The notes under the pieces: generated by a model
What the model saw: only the letters and a program-made list of their open reading frames with translations
Told to the model about the DNA's origin: nothing
Databases searched by the model: none
Shown: one piece after another, positions 32,104 to 40,702 of the stretch
Layout: the number at the start of each line of letters is the position of its first letter
How positions within the stretch are numbered: position 1 is the first letter of the stretch
Position numbers and translations under genes: made by a program
Assembly (NCBI GenBank): GCA_030431255.1
Contig: JAUIJL010000025.1
Span: 62,001-126,000, forward strand
From: Thermoanaerobaculia bacterium
GTDB taxonomy: Bacteria > Acidobacteriota > Thermoanaerobaculia > Multivoradales > J023
Direction: 5' to 3'
Length of the DNA stretch: 64,000 bases

Positions 32104-35100
32104 TCCAGGACCTCCGATTCCGCGGCCTCCAGCACCATGCGACGGATCTCCCGCTGGTCGGCGGAGACGATATCTTGCTCAGGGGTCTCGGCGAGCCATT
32201 GGAGCCGGCCGAGCCACTGACGCGCGGCCACCGAGTCTTGCTCATCCCTAGCGATTTCGAGCAGACGGTGGGCCGCCAGAGTGGTCAGCACGTGCTGTGG
32301 GCCCAATTTTGCTTCCAACAATTCCCAAGCCGCGCCGGCGAGCTCTTTTGCCCTCTCTACGTCACCCAGCTTCCACAGGGCGCCGGCCAAATGAGTCTTA
32401 ATTTTCTGGGTAGATGGAAAGTCGGGAACCAGGACCTTCTGGTGAATTGCGAGAGCCTGTTCCAAAATCGGTTTGGCCCGGGCCCATTCGCCGCCTCGCC
32501 ACACGATTTCCCCGAGGTTGCCGATCGCGTCCATGGCGTGTCTGTTCTCGTCTCCGAAGGTCTTCTTCGCGGTCGACAAGACGTCGGCCTGAATCCTCTC
32601 CGCTTCTTTCAGCTCACCTTGCCTCGCCATCACCATCGCCAAGCCTGAGCGCGAGTAGAGAACCAGCTCGTGGGCAGGTCCTAAAGCCTGCTCCATGGCC
32701 CCCAAGCTCTGCTCGAGGAGCTCGCGGGCTTGGGGGTAATTCCCGAGGTGCATGAGGTCGTCCGCCAAATTTCTCATGGTCAGAAGCGTGTAGGGATGCC
32801 CAGCCCCCAACAACCGGGTGCGCAGCTCCAGGGTCTGTCGCCGGAGCCGCTCGGCCTCGGCATATTCACCCAGGTCGGCATGGCTGTTGGCCAAATTGCC
32901 CATGGCCCAAAGGGTGTCGGGATGCTCCGGCCCGAGCACTCGCGTCCGCACCTCCAGATTCCTGGTGTTGAGCTGCTCGGCTTCCGCATATTCGCCCAAG
33001 TTGGAGTGGGTGTTGGCCAGAAGACCCAGGGTCCAAAGGGTGTCGGGATGCTCCGGACCGAGCACTCGCGTCCGCACCTGCAGAGCCTGCTCTCCCAATC
33101 GCTGTGCCTCGGCGTATTCTCCCAAGGCGAAGTAGCTATTCGCGAGATTTCCCATGGTCCAGAGGGTGTCGGGATGCTCGGACCCGAGCATTCGTGTCCG
33201 CAGCTCCAAGGTTTGCTCGTAGAGCTGCTTGGCCTCACCATGCTTGCCCAAGGCGGACAGGCTGTTGGCCAGGCTTCCCATGGTCGCCAGCGTGTCGGGA
33301 TGCTCGGCTCCCAGCACTCGCTCCTGGGCTTCCAGAGTCTGGTGCCGGAGTCGTTCGGCTTCCTCGTACTCCCCCAGGGCCGCATGTCCATAGGCCAAAG
33401 TCCCCATGGCCAAGAGGGTGTCGGGGTGCTCGGACCCGAGCGCCCAGCGACGTCCCTCCAAGACCTGCTCGGCGATCTCTTTGCTTCGAGCGTAATCTCC
33501 TTTTTCGTGGAAAGCCCGGCTCAGATCGTGTCGGGTCGTGAGCGTGTCGGGATGCCTGGCGCCGAGCCGATCCTCTCGCACGGCCAGGGCTCGCTCGAGC
33601 AGCGATTGGGCTTTTTCGAAGAGCCCCAACGAGAGATAGATCTTGCCGTAGGTCGACATCAAGCGGGCTTGCACCAAAGGCTCCGCGTCGAGCTCGGCTT
33701 CGACCCTTTCCGCTCCGCGATCGAGCAGCTCACGGGCGGTGATGGTTTGCCCTCGTTTCTCCCCGGGTTGCTCCGAGCTGAAAGGATCTGTGATCTCGAA
33801 AAGATCGACCATGAAGTCGAGCACCCTCTCCGTGGTCTCCCGGGCACGGCGTTCCTCGCGTCCGGCGTTCAGAGCCCAAACGGCCAAAACGGAGACCAAA
33901 ACCAGCGCCATGGAAGCAGTGACCGCCACGGCCCGATAGATAGCGCGTCGACGTCGGGACGCCTCTCGGCTACGCCTTTCGAGCTCGGCGGCCCGATGCT
34001 CCTCTCGACGCGTTTCGAGCGATCGCAGACGCTGCGCCACATCGACGGCGCTGGGCGGGCGACGCTCGGGTGAGCCGTCGACAAAGGCGGCTATATCCTC
34101 CGCCAGCAGCTCATCTCCGATATCCCGTTTCCAACCCTGGGCCAGCACCCGCCTGAAATCTCCGGCGGCCACCTGGTAGAGCACCACTCCCAAGGCGTAA
34201 ATATCCGCCTGAAGGGTGGGAGCGCGGCCTTCGAGCAGCTCCGGAGCCATGTAGAGCGGGGTGCCGCTTTGGCTCGAAGTGCTTTCGCCGCGGCTGCGAC
34301 CACTGATGCCCAAAGCGGTGATGCCGGCCTCCGCCAACCGCTTTTTATCTGTGACTTGGCCAATTCCGAAGTCCGCCAGCTGAGCTTGAATCCTGCCGCC
34401 GGATCTCTTTTGGATCAGGATATTCGAGGGTTTGATGTCTTTGTGCAGAACGCCCACGGAATGGGCGGCGGCCAGGGCGTCCGCCACCTGCGCGACGATC
34501 TCCAAACGGGTAGCGAGCGGCACCTTCTCCAAACCGCCTTCCGCCTCGGACCATTGCTTGAGATCGCCGGCTCGGGTGTATTCGGACTCAATGAAATACG
34601 GTGCCTTATCGAGATTCCAATCGAGTATTCGATTGATGTCGGGGCGATCCCCCAGCTCCTCTTTGAGCAATCGGAACACGGTGATTTCCCGTTGCAGCGC
34701 CCGCAGACGCTCGGCGTCGAAGCAGAATTTGAACGATCGCAGCTCGTCGGTTTTGGTGTGTCGAGCCAACCACGCCTCGCCGAATCCTCCTTCCCCGAGT
34801 CGTTCCTCCACTTGCCAGTGGGGACGCGCCGGTACGGTGAGGCCGGGCGCCGGGCGCCAGCCCTCGACGCGCGGTTGTTTCACCAACCGATGCACTTTCT
34901 CCGATTCGAGCGGCGCCCGGAGGGGCGCTCGCCCTTCCCGACCGACCTCATAAACGTCCACCGGATCCGCCACCCCGTGGAGGTCCCAGGTTCCGTGATC
35001 GAGCCAAACCAAGTCTTCCGACCCGTCCAGGCCTACCGCGGATCGCCGAGCCAAATTGAAGGCGGCGGCGCTGAGCAACGTCTGCCCGCCCTCACCGATG

Positions 35101-35681
35101 GACATCAGGCGGGCCGCCACCACCTTGGCCAGGCCGTCCACCTCGATGGGTTTGGCCCCGCGGCGGACGTCCTCCAGCGGATTCTCCCGCAACCACACCT
35201 CACCGAAGTGAATCCCAGTTCGAGCCTTGAGCTCGCGGCCTTCCTCATTTGAAAGGCCGGCAAGCTCCTCGTGGTAATCCAGGGCAAAGCTCAGCGCCTG
35301 GATCGGTCGCTCGAAAAGCAGCAGAAAACCGTCGGTTTTATCGATCTCGCGCCCCCCGTGGCGCGCCAAGAGATCTCGGGCCACGCGATCGTGCCGCGCC
35401 CCCAGCTCCGCCGCACGCCGATCACCGAGGGTCTCCACCAATGCGGTGCTGCCCACCAGATCGCAAATCAGCAACGCGCGCAGCACCTCGCCCTGCTCCT
35501 CGGAGCCGGCAGCGACCGGAGCCTTGGAATCGCCCGGGGCTCCGGCATCGTCGCCGGTCTGCTGAACCTCCCGCGGCTCTTCCACCTGCGCGTCGGCGAA
35601 AGGCTCTAAAGCGGTCCCGCACCTGAAGCAGTGGGTGACTTCTTCCGGCCAGGACGTGGAGCATTTGGGGCAAGTGAGCAA
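32100..35681 (-). CDS. Zinc-ribbon / nucleotide cyclase / Ser-Thr kinase / TPR protein
   Basis: I prefer the TTG at 35681 (GAGGAAAG upstream, product LTCPKCSTSWP...), giving 1193 residues; the frame is open to 35753. In order: a zinc ribbon (CPKC, then CFRCG); a class III adenylate/guanylate cyclase domain (LRALLICDLVGSTALVE and EIDKTDGFLLLF); a protein kinase domain with LGEGGFGEAWLA, the catalytic loop VLHKDIKPSNIL and DFG; one transmembrane helix (VAVTASMALVLVSVLAVWAL); and about twelve kinesin-light-chain type TPRs of 42 residues (LGPEHPDTLWTMGNLAN). The cyclase and kinase are cytoplasmic and the TPR part extracytoplasmic. It lies between mini-ROK and mini-CHAT. Confidence 0.88.
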   Translation of the reverse strand: MLTCPKCSTSWPEEVTHCFRCGTALEPFADAQVEEPREVQQTGDDAGAPGDSKAPVAAGSEEQGEVLRALLICDLVGSTALVETLGDRRAAELGARHDRVARDLLARHGGREIDKTDGFLLLFERPIQALSFALDYHEELAGLSNEEGRELKARTGIHFGEVWLRENPLEDVRRGAKPIEVDGLAKVVAARLMSIGEGGQTLLSAAAFNLARRSAVGLDGSEDLVWLDHGTWDLHGVADPVDVYEVGREGRAPLRAPLESEKVHRLVKQPRVEGWRPAPGLTVPARPHWQVEERLGEGGFGEAWLARHTKTDELRSFKFCFDAERLRALQREITVFRLLKEELGDRPDINRILDWNLDKAPYFIESEYTRAGDLKQWSEAEGGLEKVPLATRLEIVAQVADALAAAHSVGVLHKDIKPSNILIQKRSGGRIQAQLADFGIGQVTDKKRLAEAGITALGISGRSRGESTSSQSGTPLYMAPELLEGRAPTLQADIYALGVVLYQVAAGDFRRVLAQGWKRDIGDELLAEDIAAFVDGSPERRPPSAVDVAQRLRSLETRREEHRAAELERRSREASRRRRAIYRAVAVTASMALVLVSVLAVWALNAGREERRARETTERVLDFMVDLFEITDPFSSEQPGEKRGQTITARELLDRGAERVEAELDAEPLVQARLMSTYGKIYLSLGLFEKAQSLLERALAVREDRLGARHPDTLTTRHDLSRAFHEKGDYARSKEIAEQVLEGRRWALGSEHPDTLLAMGTLAYGHAALGEYEEAERLRHQTLEAQERVLGAEHPDTLATMGSLANSLSALGKHGEAKQLYEQTLELRTRMLGSEHPDTLWTMGNLANSYFALGEYAEAQRLGEQALQVRTRVLGPEHPDTLWTLGLLANTHSNLGEYAEAEQLNTRNLEVRTRVLGPEHPDTLWAMGNLANSHADLGEYAEAERLRRQTLELRTRLLGAGHPYTLLTMRNLADDLMHLGNYPQARELLEQSLGAMEQALGPAHELVLYSRSGLAMVMARQGELKEAERIQADVLSTAKKTFGDENRHAMDAIGNLGEIVWRGGEWARAKPILEQALAIHQKVLVPDFPSTQKIKTHLAGALWKLGDVERAKELAGAAWELLEAKLGPQHVLTTLAAHRLLEIARDEQDSVAARQWLGRLQWLAETPEQDIVSADQREIRRMVLEAAESEVLE

Positions 35682-35764
35682 TGTTCTTTCCTCTTCGAGC
35701 CGAGATCCATGGCCAGAGCAGCGGACATCCGCTACCCAGCGGCCCTGCGTCATGGCGTCGGCGC

Positions 35765-35785
35765 GGGCGGGCGCAAGCCCCGCCC
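35765..35785. repeat. Single REP-like GC-rich hairpin
   Basis: GGGCGGG (35765-35771) and CCCGCCC (35779-35785) around CGCAAGC, followed by CTACGGC. The pattern resembles GTAG-footed REP elements. Only one copy was seen in this window. Confidence 0.5.
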
Positions 35786-35886
35786 CTACGGCCGGGCAAC
35801 GACTTTTCCGAGCTCCAGCGCGATGAATTCCAGTTTTTTGCCGCGCTATTTCTCGAAAGAGCGAGGGTCAGCTCATGAGCTCCATT

Positions 35887-36142
35887 CTAGCCCGGACCTT
35901 CACATCAAACCTTCACTGATGAACGGTGCCCAGAAATATGGATGGGTTTCGAGGCCTTTTCGGCGACGATCCAGGAGGACCTCGCGGGAGGCCCGACGGG
36001 AGGCGTGTCCCCACTCACCTCGGGCCATCAGCTCCCGGCCCATGCCCCTTAGATCCAGATCTTGGACCGCGACCGACGGTGCGTCGTCGGAGGTCTGGGC
36101 CAGCCAGGCCGAGAAGCTGTCGAGTCGATCGATTTTTTGCAT
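35887..36142 (-). pseudogene. Decayed copy of the TPR-CHAT gene 3' end (mini-CHAT)
   Basis: Bases 35887-36006 repeat 47443-47562 with two differences, including the 3' end of the CHAT gene and its downstream 13 bp. Directly beyond, 36005-36025 matches 47889-47909 exactly (21 nt), so about 330 bp of the CHAT gene is deleted and the frame is shifted. The apparent product (80 residues) ends with the authentic THPYFWAPFISEGLM, preceded by unrelated residues, and lacks the catalytic His and Cys. Confidence 0.8.
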
Positions 36143-36176
36143 GTGCGTTAGTAGATCATCACTTTCTTATCCGCCA

Positions 36177-37070
36177 CTAGCTCCCGCCCACCTTCCTAGC
36201 CAGCTCGAACGCTCCGCAGATACCGGCGGAGTCGCCGAGCTCAGGGGCCACCAAATAGGATTCGGCTCCCGATTCGATGATCGGCGATTGGACGTAACCG
36301 CCCAGGCCTTCGACCAGCTGGTGGCGGATTTTTTCGATCAATCCTGGCGCTTTGCTCACCCCCCCACCGAAGATCAGGCGTTCGGGAGAAAGAGCGAGAG
36401 TCAAGTTGGCGGCGGCGGTGCCCAAATAGTAGGCCTCCAGCTCCCAAGCCCGATGATCCGCCGGCAGAGTCTCGGCTGGGCGGCCCCAGCGTGCGGCGAT
36501 GGCCGGTCCGGAGGCCAGACCTTCCAGACAGGCTCCGTGGTACAGGCAGATGCCGGCGAAATCGTCTTCCGGGTGTTTGGGCAACATGAGGTGTCCCATC
36601 TCGGGATGGATCAGGCCATGGACGGGCTCACCACGGATGACTGCGCCGCCGCCGATGCCGGTGCCCACGGTGACGTAGGCCACGGAGCCGAGGCCCCGGC
36701 CGGCGCCCCATCGCAGCTCTCCTAGGGCCGCGCCGTTGACGTCCGTATCGAAACCCACCGGCACGCCCAGCTGTCGCGACAGGCGACCCGCGACGTCGGT
36801 GTGTGCCCAGCCGGGTTTCGGCGTGCTGGTGATAAAACCCCAGGTCGGCGAATCCGGCGACAAGTCCACGGGACCGAACGACGCCACCCCCAAAGCGACC
36901 AACGGACCGTGCTCCCCCGCCTGCCGACGGAAGAAATTCACCACCGTAGCTAGAGTCGTTTCAGGATCGGTGGTGTCGATCCGCTCGTGGGCTCGGAGGT
37001 CGTCCGGCCCGGTTCCCACCGCGCAGATCCATTTGGTGCCTCCGGCTTCGATACCGCCGTAGAGGGTCAT
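36177..37070 (-). CDS. ROK-family sugar kinase, probable fructokinase
   Basis: A 297-residue protein. The N-terminal phosphate loop is GIEAGGTKWICAVG. The ROK signature is complete: GTGIGGGAVIRGEPVHGLIH PEMGHL, followed by the zinc site with the His of PEMGHL, GICLYHGACLEGLASGPA. This CxxHxxC arrangement is characteristic of ROK fructokinases. It would phosphorylate the fructose released by the amylosucrase encoded 61 bp upstream. It is the last gene of the receptor-symporter-amylosucrase operon. Confidence 0.9.
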   Translation of the reverse strand: MTLYGGIEAGGTKWICAVGTGPDDLRAHERIDTTDPETTLATVVNFFRRQAGEHGPLVALGVASFGPVDLSPDSPTWGFITSTPKPGWAHTDVAGRLSRQLGVPVGFDTDVNGAALGELRWGAGRGLGSVAYVTVGTGIGGGAVIRGEPVHGLIHPEMGHLMLPKHPEDDFAGICLYHGACLEGLASGPAIAARWGRPAETLPADHRAWELEAYYLGTAAANLTLALSPERLIFGGGVSKAPGLIEKIRHQLVEGLGGYVQSPIIESGAESYLVAPELGDSAGICGAFELARKVGGS

Positions 37071-37131
37071 ATCGCGTGCTCCGTTTTAGTCTCGCCGTCC
37101 TCGGGATCTTTTGGGGCTGGTCGACTCGCGA

Positions 37132-39051
37132 TCAGCTCAACCAAACCTGATCATAGGGCCCCAGCAGGAGCTCGGCGTCCAGATCGAGCCCTCGGTTCTG
37201 CAGATGGTCGTGGAGGCGATCCCCCAGCCCAAGCTCTCTCAAACGATACGCCGGGACGCTCTGATTTTCCTCGGAAAAATTCGCCAACACCAGGATGCGT
37301 CCGCGGGCGCTTTCCCGCAGCAGCCCGAAGACCCGATCGTTTTGGGTCCACACCGCTCGAGCCGAGGCGCTGCTGTGGAAAGCGTCGCAACGGGCGCGGG
37401 CTTCCGCCAGCCGCTTCACGGAAAGAAAGATTTTACCGGTCACGGTACCCGGGTCGTCGCGACGCTCCGCCGCTTGCCAGTCCATGGGCGGCCGATGCAC
37501 CCAACGCCCGTCGTCCGCCAGCTCAGAATCTTCCAAATAGGAAAAATCATTTCGCAATCCTAGCTCGTCGCCCATGTAGATCTGTGGGATGCCCGGAAAG
37601 GCGAAGATCACGCCGTAAAGTAGTTGAATCCGACGGATAGCCATGTCCACGTGGCCTTCGTCACCGCTTTCGAGGGCGGTTTCCAATCCCACCAACGACG
37701 CCAAAGCCCCGTTGATCCGCCGATCCCCCGTGCGCGGATTGTGTTGAAACACCGTGCCGCGGGAGAACGATCCAGAATAATCACCAAGGTAGAAATCCGA
37801 CAGAAACTTACGGTGCAACGCGGCGTCGAGGCCTACGGCGGCGGCGTCTTCGTCGGTGACCGCCCAGCCGATGTCATCGTGACAACGCAAGTAGGTAATC
37901 CAGGCGGCGTCGTGGGGGATGGTCGGCATTTGTTGCAGGGTGTGGGTGAGCAAGGCCACCCGCCGCTCCGCCAAGCTGCTCCACAGCATCACCATCAGCA
38001 CATTGTGGTAGGCGAGCTCGCATTCCCGACCCGCCGCCGCACCCCGGCCCAGGTAGGGCACCAGCTCCGGCGGCGGCACGATGGCTTCAGCCTTGTGCAG
38101 CAGCGCCGGCGCCGCCAAGCGGGAGAGGGCGCGAAGGGCTTGTAGCAAGAGATGGACCTCCGGCTGATTCTGGCATTGGGTGCCCAGACGCTTCCACATG
38201 AACGCCACCGCATCGAGACGCAGCACCTCGATGCCCCGGTTGGCTAGGAAACAAATATTACCCAACATCTCACCGAAGACTGCCGGATTGGTGTAATCGA
38301 GGTCCCATTGATACTCGTGGAAGGTGGTCCAAACCCAACGCTCGATCTCCGGCTGCCAGGTGAAATTCCCGGGAGCGAAATCGGGGAAGATCTCGAGCAA
38401 GCTCTGCTCGTAGCGATCAGGCAAGGTGCGATCCCGAAACATGTAGTAGTAGGCTTGGTAGGTGGGATCACCGGCCAAAGCACGACGAGCCCAGGCATGC
38501 TCCCGGGCGGTGTGGTTGCACACCAAATCGATGCACAGGCTGATGCCGTTACAGCGCAGCTCCCCAGCCAAATGCTCCAAGTCGTCCATGGTGCCCAAAC
38601 GCGGGGCCACCCGACGATAATCGCGCACGGCATACCCCCCGTCGCTCTCACCTTTTCGGGGCTCGAGGAGAGGCATCAGGTGCAAATACCGGACCCCGAG
38701 CTCTCGCAAATAGGGAATCCGCTGCTCCACTCCCTTGAGATCGCCGGCGAAGCGATCCGTATAACACACGTAGGCCAGCATCTCGCTGGTGAGGAACCAA
38801 TCCGGACGGGCGTATCGCTTGGCGTCGAGGCGCCGGAGCTCCGGCGATCGGTGGGCGTAGGCATGGCCGGCCACCCGCACGAGACGACCCAGCCACGCCT
38901 CAAAATCGCCCCGCTGCCCGTAGAGACCCTCCAATGGCCGTAAGACGTCGGGCCACAGGACATCCAGGCGGTCCATGAACGTATGCCGCTGCTCGACCGA
39001 CAGGCCGTCGAGCTCGACGGAAAGAGTTTGCTCCAAGTCTTTGCTCTTCAT
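37132..39051 (-). CDS. Amylosucrase (GH13)
   Basis: A 639-residue protein without signal peptide, close in length to the Neisseria polysaccharea enzyme (636). All GH13 motifs are present: CIDLVCNHT (region I), IEVLRLDAVAFMWKRLG (region II, nucleophile Asp), LLHKAEAIV (region III, acid/base Glu) and YLRCHDDIGW (region IV). The amylosucrase-specific PYLRELGVRYLHLMPLL, GDYSGSFSRGTVFQHNP and FPGIPQIYMGDELG are present too. The enzyme transfers glucose from sucrose to an alpha-1,4-glucan and releases fructose, in the cytoplasm. The gap to the symporter gene is 16 bp. Confidence 0.94.
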   Translation of the reverse strand: MKSKDLEQTLSVELDGLSVEQRHTFMDRLDVLWPDVLRPLEGLYGQRGDFEAWLGRLVRVAGHAYAHRSPELRRLDAKRYARPDWFLTSEMLAYVCYTDRFAGDLKGVEQRIPYLRELGVRYLHLMPLLEPRKGESDGGYAVRDYRRVAPRLGTMDDLEHLAGELRCNGISLCIDLVCNHTAREHAWARRALAGDPTYQAYYYMFRDRTLPDRYEQSLLEIFPDFAPGNFTWQPEIERWVWTTFHEYQWDLDYTNPAVFGEMLGNICFLANRGIEVLRLDAVAFMWKRLGTQCQNQPEVHLLLQALRALSRLAAPALLHKAEAIVPPPELVPYLGRGAAAGRECELAYHNVLMVMLWSSLAERRVALLTHTLQQMPTIPHDAAWITYLRCHDDIGWAVTDEDAAAVGLDAALHRKFLSDFYLGDYSGSFSRGTVFQHNPRTGDRRINGALASLVGLETALESGDEGHVDMAIRRIQLLYGVIFAFPGIPQIYMGDELGLRNDFSYLEDSELADDGRWVHRPPMDWQAAERRDDPGTVTGKIFLSVKRLAEARARCDAFHSSASARAVWTQNDRVFGLLRESARGRILVLANFSEENQSVPAYRLRELGLGDRLHDHLQNRGLDLDAELLLGPYDQVWLS

Positions 39052-39067
39052 GGTGCGAGTGGCGTCC

Positions 39068-40642
39068 TTACCAGAACATGCCGACGATGCCTGCGGTCAA
39101 CCCCAAGAGCAGCACCGAGAGAATCCGGTAATTCTGATACCAGGCCACCCCCTGAAGCTCCTCGGTCTCCCGACGCCATACCGCCGGCGACCAGGTGTAG
39201 GCCTCCAGCACCTTCGGGTCGGAAACCGGGGTCAGCAGGCTGACGACCACCCCCACCACCAGGCACAGCAGCAACAACAGGGGCGCGATGAGCAGGAAGT
39301 GCAGCTCGGGACGCACGATTAAAAGCCCCACCGCCCCCACCAAGCCGGCCATCAACGCCGCAAAGGCACCGTCGGCGGTGGCGCGCCGCCACAGCACGCC
39401 CATTAAAAATACCGCCACGATCGGTGGGGCGATGTAGGCCAAGGCGTTTTGCAGATAGCCGAAGAGAGAGCCGAAACGCTCGATTTGAGGCGCCCAGGCC
39501 GCCGCCGCCAACATGAATATGAAGGTCACCCAGCGGCCCACCTTCATCAGTTGCTCACCGGTCAGCTCTGGGCGATAGCGGGCGACGAAATCCATGGTCA
39601 CCAGGGTCGAGGCAGAGCTCAAGGTGGAGTCGATGGACGACATCAAGGCCGCGATCATGCCTGCTAGCACCAAGCCCAAAAGACCCACGGGCAAGAGGTC
39701 GAAGAGCAAGGTGGGAAAGACCAAGTCGGGCTGTTCGAGATCGGGATAGAGGGCGCGCGCCATGGTTCCCGGCAACACCATGAAGAAAATCACCGGTAGC
39801 TTTAGAAGCGCGGCGAAAAGCACCCCCCAACGTCCGTGTTGCACGCTCTTCGCCGCTAGAACCCGCTGCACCATGAACTGATTGGTACACCAAAAATAGA
39901 AGCCCAAAAGCGGCACGCCGAAGACCATTCCGAGCCACGGCATGAAGGGATCGCCCATGGGTCGCACCAGGCTCAGCATGTCCGGAGAGGTGACGGCGGT
40001 GACCGCGTCCCACGAGCCGACCTTTTTGAACGCCAGGAAGGTCACCATCACCGAGCCGATCAAAATCAGCACGGTCTGCACCGCGTCGGTGTAAATGACC
40101 GCCGCCAAGCCCCCAGCGATGGTGTAGACGCCGGCCAAAATCGCCAACACGGTGATGGTCACCCACAGCGGCACGTCCGGAAAGACCATTTTGAGCACCA
40201 AACCACCGGCGAAAAGGCTGCCGGCGGTGTCGATGACGATATTTCCAACCAAGGTGAGTATCGAGAAATAGGTGCGGGAGCGGCCATCGAAGCGCCGTTC
40301 CAAGAGCTCGGGCATGGTGTAGACCTTGGAGCTCAGGTAGAGGGGCAAGAAGAAGATCGCGAAGATCACCAGCACCACCGACGCCATCCACTCATAGTTG
40401 TAAACGGAGATGCCGGTGGAATAGGCGGAGCCGGAGAGCCCCACCAAGGTGGTGCTGGAGATATTGGACGCGAAGAGTGAGACGCCCACCAGGGGCCAAA
40501 TCATCGAACGGCCTGCGAGGAAATAATCCTCCGCATCGTGACGGGTGGCCGCCAATCGCAGCCCCAGCCACATGACGAACGCGATATAAACGACGATCAC
40601 GCCGAGATCGATCGGCGAAAGCGTGAAGGTAGGCACGAGCAT
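39068..40642 (-). CDS. Sodium/sugar symporter (SSS, SGLT-like)
   Basis: A 524-residue protein with about 14 helices. DAEDYFLAGRSMIWPLVGVS, LFASNISSTTLVGLSGSAYS and GGLAAVIYTDAVQTVLILIG match the sodium:glucose branch of the SSS family; DSTLSSASTLVTMDFVARYR contains the conserved Na2-site Ser/Ser/Asp region. Its place between the TonB-dependent receptor and the amylosucrase points to sucrose as substrate, which is inference. The gene differs clearly from the SSS gene at 5468. Confidence 0.9.
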   Translation of the reverse strand: MLVPTFTLSPIDLGVIVVYIAFVMWLGLRLAATRHDAEDYFLAGRSMIWPLVGVSLFASNISSTTLVGLSGSAYSTGISVYNYEWMASVVLVIFAIFFLPLYLSSKVYTMPELLERRFDGRSRTYFSILTLVGNIVIDTAGSLFAGGLVLKMVFPDVPLWVTITVLAILAGVYTIAGGLAAVIYTDAVQTVLILIGSVMVTFLAFKKVGSWDAVTAVTSPDMLSLVRPMGDPFMPWLGMVFGVPLLGFYFWCTNQFMVQRVLAAKSVQHGRWGVLFAALLKLPVIFFMVLPGTMARALYPDLEQPDLVFPTLLFDLLPVGLLGLVLAGMIAALMSSIDSTLSSASTLVTMDFVARYRPELTGEQLMKVGRWVTFIFMLAAAAWAPQIERFGSLFGYLQNALAYIAPPIVAVFLMGVLWRRATADGAFAALMAGLVGAVGLLIVRPELHFLLIAPLLLLLCLVVGVVVSLLTPVSDPKVLEAYTWSPAVWRRETEELQGVAWYQNYRILSVLLLGLTAGIVGMFW

Positions 40643-40660
40643 CTTCCCCTAAAGTCAGAG

Positions 40661-40689
40661 ATCACGGGCCTTGAATAAGTGCCCGTGAT
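40661..40689 (-). promoter_or_regulatory. Intercistronic hairpin between receptor and symporter genes
   Basis: ATCACGGGC (40661-40669) and GCCCGTGAT (40681-40689) form a perfect 9-bp stem with an 11-nt loop. No T-run follows on the minus strand, so it may protect the receptor mRNA 3' end or partly attenuate expression of the downstream genes. Confidence 0.6.
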
Positions 40690-40702
40690 GTGGAGACAGT
40701 GA

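Noticed and set aside
32730-34073. Long open frame (447 codons) antisense to the kinase TPR region
   Set aside because: Its repeats are the reverse complement of the TPR repeats; there is no independent evidence for a gene.
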